Shown piece after piece: positions 20,901 to 22,073 of a stretch of DNA of 22,073 nucleotides. The notes beneath the pieces were generated by a model. The model did no database searches, had not been told where the DNA came from, and was given only the letters and a program-made list of their open reading frames with translations. How positions within the stretch are numbered: the stretch's first letter is position 1; each line of letters opens with the position of its first letter. The translations under genes were made by a program, and so were the position numbers. Origin of the DNA: JAIPJA01 sp964390115 (GTDB lineage Bacteria > Patescibacteriota > Patescibacteriia > Patescibacteriales > UBA12465); the NCBI GenBank assembly GCA_964390115.1, contig CAYMGT010000009.1, positions 1 through 22,073 of the forward strand. Direction: 5' to 3'.

Positions 20901-21851
20901 CTAGTATATATAGCATGATAAAGAAGTCTCCTTCCAACCTAAACCTCCTAATTCTAATTCTTCATTAATATTTCCACACCAATCTAAAGATAAGCCACTG
21001 CAAGTCCTCGCCTCTGATTCCCAGGTGCCTCCATCAGCTTTACAACTTTGACCCATGGTATCTGCCTTAGATATTCTTTCCCAGTTTTTGTTGTAATAAA
21101 CTGTGTCCCCTATATCACATCTAAATTTAGCGCCGCCTTTAAACACTCCACCTGAGTTCTCACAACTAGTTTTCATTTCCTCAAGTCTTTCCCAAGCTTG
21201 ATTTTCATAAATATAAGAGCCAACTTTGCATTGACCACTGTCTCCACCAAGCCAAGTTCCGCTAGCCTCTTCACAACTATCTTTTAAGGTAAAAGCTTGC
21301 ACCCAGTTACCTGGATAAATCACATCATCAATTTTACATTCCACATTTTCACCACCAAGCCACTCGCCACCAAATTCATTAATACAAGAGTTCTGCAGTG
21401 CCTCTAAGTTTTCCCAAGTTCCTCTATAAAAAATGTCTCCGTTTAGCTCACAAGCCTCATTTACTCCACCAAGCCAAGTGCCATCAACCTCTAAGCAAGA
21501 CTGTTTATTTCTATTAAAAGAGTCCCAATTAATCATTTCCCAATCTCCATATTGCCAAAGCTCATCATTAATTATACACTCATATTTTCTGGAATCAGAT
21601 AGCCACTCCCCATTAAAATTTTCACAATTTTCTTGTAAAAACTCGGCTATTTCTGGGCTATATATATGACAAAACTGACGATCTTTTAGCCAAATACCAC
21701 CATTGTCCTGACAACTCTTTAAAGACTCTTGTTCTTGAGAGCTTAAATTACTATCAGCTTCCCTGTCAGAAAAGGTTGAACTTAAATACCAGAAACCTAA
21801 TACTACTAAAATAATAATTAAAATAATGATAAATACCTTATTTTTTTTCAT
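20901..21851 (-). CDS. Membrane-anchored protein with seven two-cysteine repeats
   Basis: 316 aa. Residues 5-24 form an N-terminal membrane anchor or uncleaved signal. The rest is about seven repeats of 35-45 residues with the pattern C-x5-7-G-x-W-L-x-x-x5-x-C followed by an aromatic segment ending in NWE or TWE. Examples are SCLEVDGTWLGGVNEACEL, SCINEFGGEWLGGENVEC, SCEEASGTWLGGDSGQCKV and SCENSGGVFKGGAKFRCDI. Each repeat has two cysteines, which suggests disulfide-stapled extracellular modules. The composition is acidic and Gly/Trp-rich. I do not recognise a named family. It stands alone on the minus strand; a role at the cell surface is inferred. Confidence 0.8.
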   Translation of the reverse strand: MKKNKVFIIILIIILVVLGFWYLSSTFSDREADSNLSSQEQESLKSCQDNGGIWLKDRQFCHIYSPEIAEFLQENCENFNGEWLSDSRKYECIINDELWQYGDWEMINWDSFNRNKQSCLEVDGTWLGGVNEACELNGDIFYRGTWENLEALQNSCINEFGGEWLGGENVECKIDDVIYPGNWVQAFTLKDSCEEASGTWLGGDSGQCKVGSYIYENQAWERLEEMKTSCENSGGVFKGGAKFRCDIGDTVYYNKNWERISKADTMGQSCKADGGTWESEARTCSGLSLDWCGNINEELELGGLGWKETSLSCYIY

Positions 21852-22005
21852 AGTTTTAAATTTAATTATTTGAAATAAATTATACTACATCAGACACACT
21901 TTTGCGTAAGGTCTCATAATAATTTTTTAATAATTTCTTGTCAGGAATACCTGTTAAGAAAGAAAGTAAACGAACAAATGGCCCACTGTTTATCTATGCC
22001 ATAGA

Positions 22006-22073
22006 TTAGTCCTTAATACAACGCACAGAAAAACCGCTAGCCTTATTATTAACGTTACGATTGACGGTGGAAT
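22006..22073 (-). CDS. C-terminus of an FGE/Fib_succ_major-like protein (partial)
   Basis: The window ends inside this gene. The last 21 codons read STVNRNVNNKASGFSVRCIK plus D, then TAA at 22006-22008. GFSVRCIKD is the usual end of the Fib_succ_major / formylglycine-generating-enzyme-like fold, one of the two folds used by DGR targets. The preceding codons are AAT, CGT, AAC, GTT, AAT, AAT, AAG, an AAY-rich run like that of DGR templates or variable regions. It could be a second DGR target, a template repeat, or an ordinary paralogue. Confidence 0.6.
   Translation of the reverse strand, partial: STVNRNVNNKASGFSVRCIKD

Noticed and set aside
1..22073. CRISPR array
   Set aside because: No set of regularly spaced short direct repeats with unique spacers was seen. 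The 34-bp repeats are about 1 kb apart with genes between them.

Overview
The window is AT-rich bacterial DNA with small, tightly packed genes. It looks like a member of the Candidate Phyla Radiation (Patescibacteria). This is an inference from the low GC, the divergent short-form LigA, a diversity-generating retroelement (DGR), and many genes with extended -10 promoters and almost no leader. TGA is used as a stop, so the code appears standard. The window is scaffolded: a 100-N gap at 20639-20738 is flanked by an identical 55-bp sequence, which looks like an assembly placeholder.

Left core region (1-5740): a membrane-anchored protein with a degenerate LysM-like segment; an ABC exporter pair on the minus strand; tRNA-Thr and tRNA-Lys on the minus strand behind a good promoter; then a plus-strand dnaB-ybaB pair closed by a terminator.

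Accessory region A (5746-8270): three single-gene units on the minus strand, each driven by nearly the same promoter (TAGAAA-17-TATAMT). They encode a decayed Bro-N antirepressor, a RhuM-Fic/Doc fusion, and a KilA-N protein with an in-frame stop. An almost identical 34-bp direct repeat occurs three times (6197, 7283, 8237), each just after a gene's 3' end and before the next terminator-promoter block, giving a cassette-like layout.

Accessory region B (8326-10874): a complete DGR. It has a reverse transcriptase, a template repeat TR (9724-9862), a C-type-lectin-like target gene whose 3' end is the variable repeat VR (10227-10365), and an accessory avd gene. TR and VR differ at 25 of 139 positions. 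All 25 are adenines of the TR coding strand, out of 37 adenines, with no changes at the other 102 bases. The avd gene is inverted relative to the rest, starts 6 bp from the RT start codon, and is frameshifted at a run of nine C.

Accessory region C (11007-15674): a plus-strand integrative-element-like module with an unknown protein, a GIY-YIG nuclease, a 50-aa ORF, an origin-like cluster of inverted repeats, an HUH-type Rep protein, and a large serine recombinase whose reading frame runs antisense through a tRNA-Ser(GGA). Immediately before the recombinase lies a 125-nt segment with two long interleaved inverted repeats (order A-B-A'-B'), the topology of a very large pseudoknot.

Right core region (15646-22073), minus strand: a DsbA-fold protein without catalytic cysteines, gatA, gatC, ligA, a small membrane protein, a secreted or anchored protein with seven two-cysteine repeats, and at the edge the C-terminus of an FGE/Fib_succ_major-like protein with AAY-rich codons, which may belong to a second DGR target or template.
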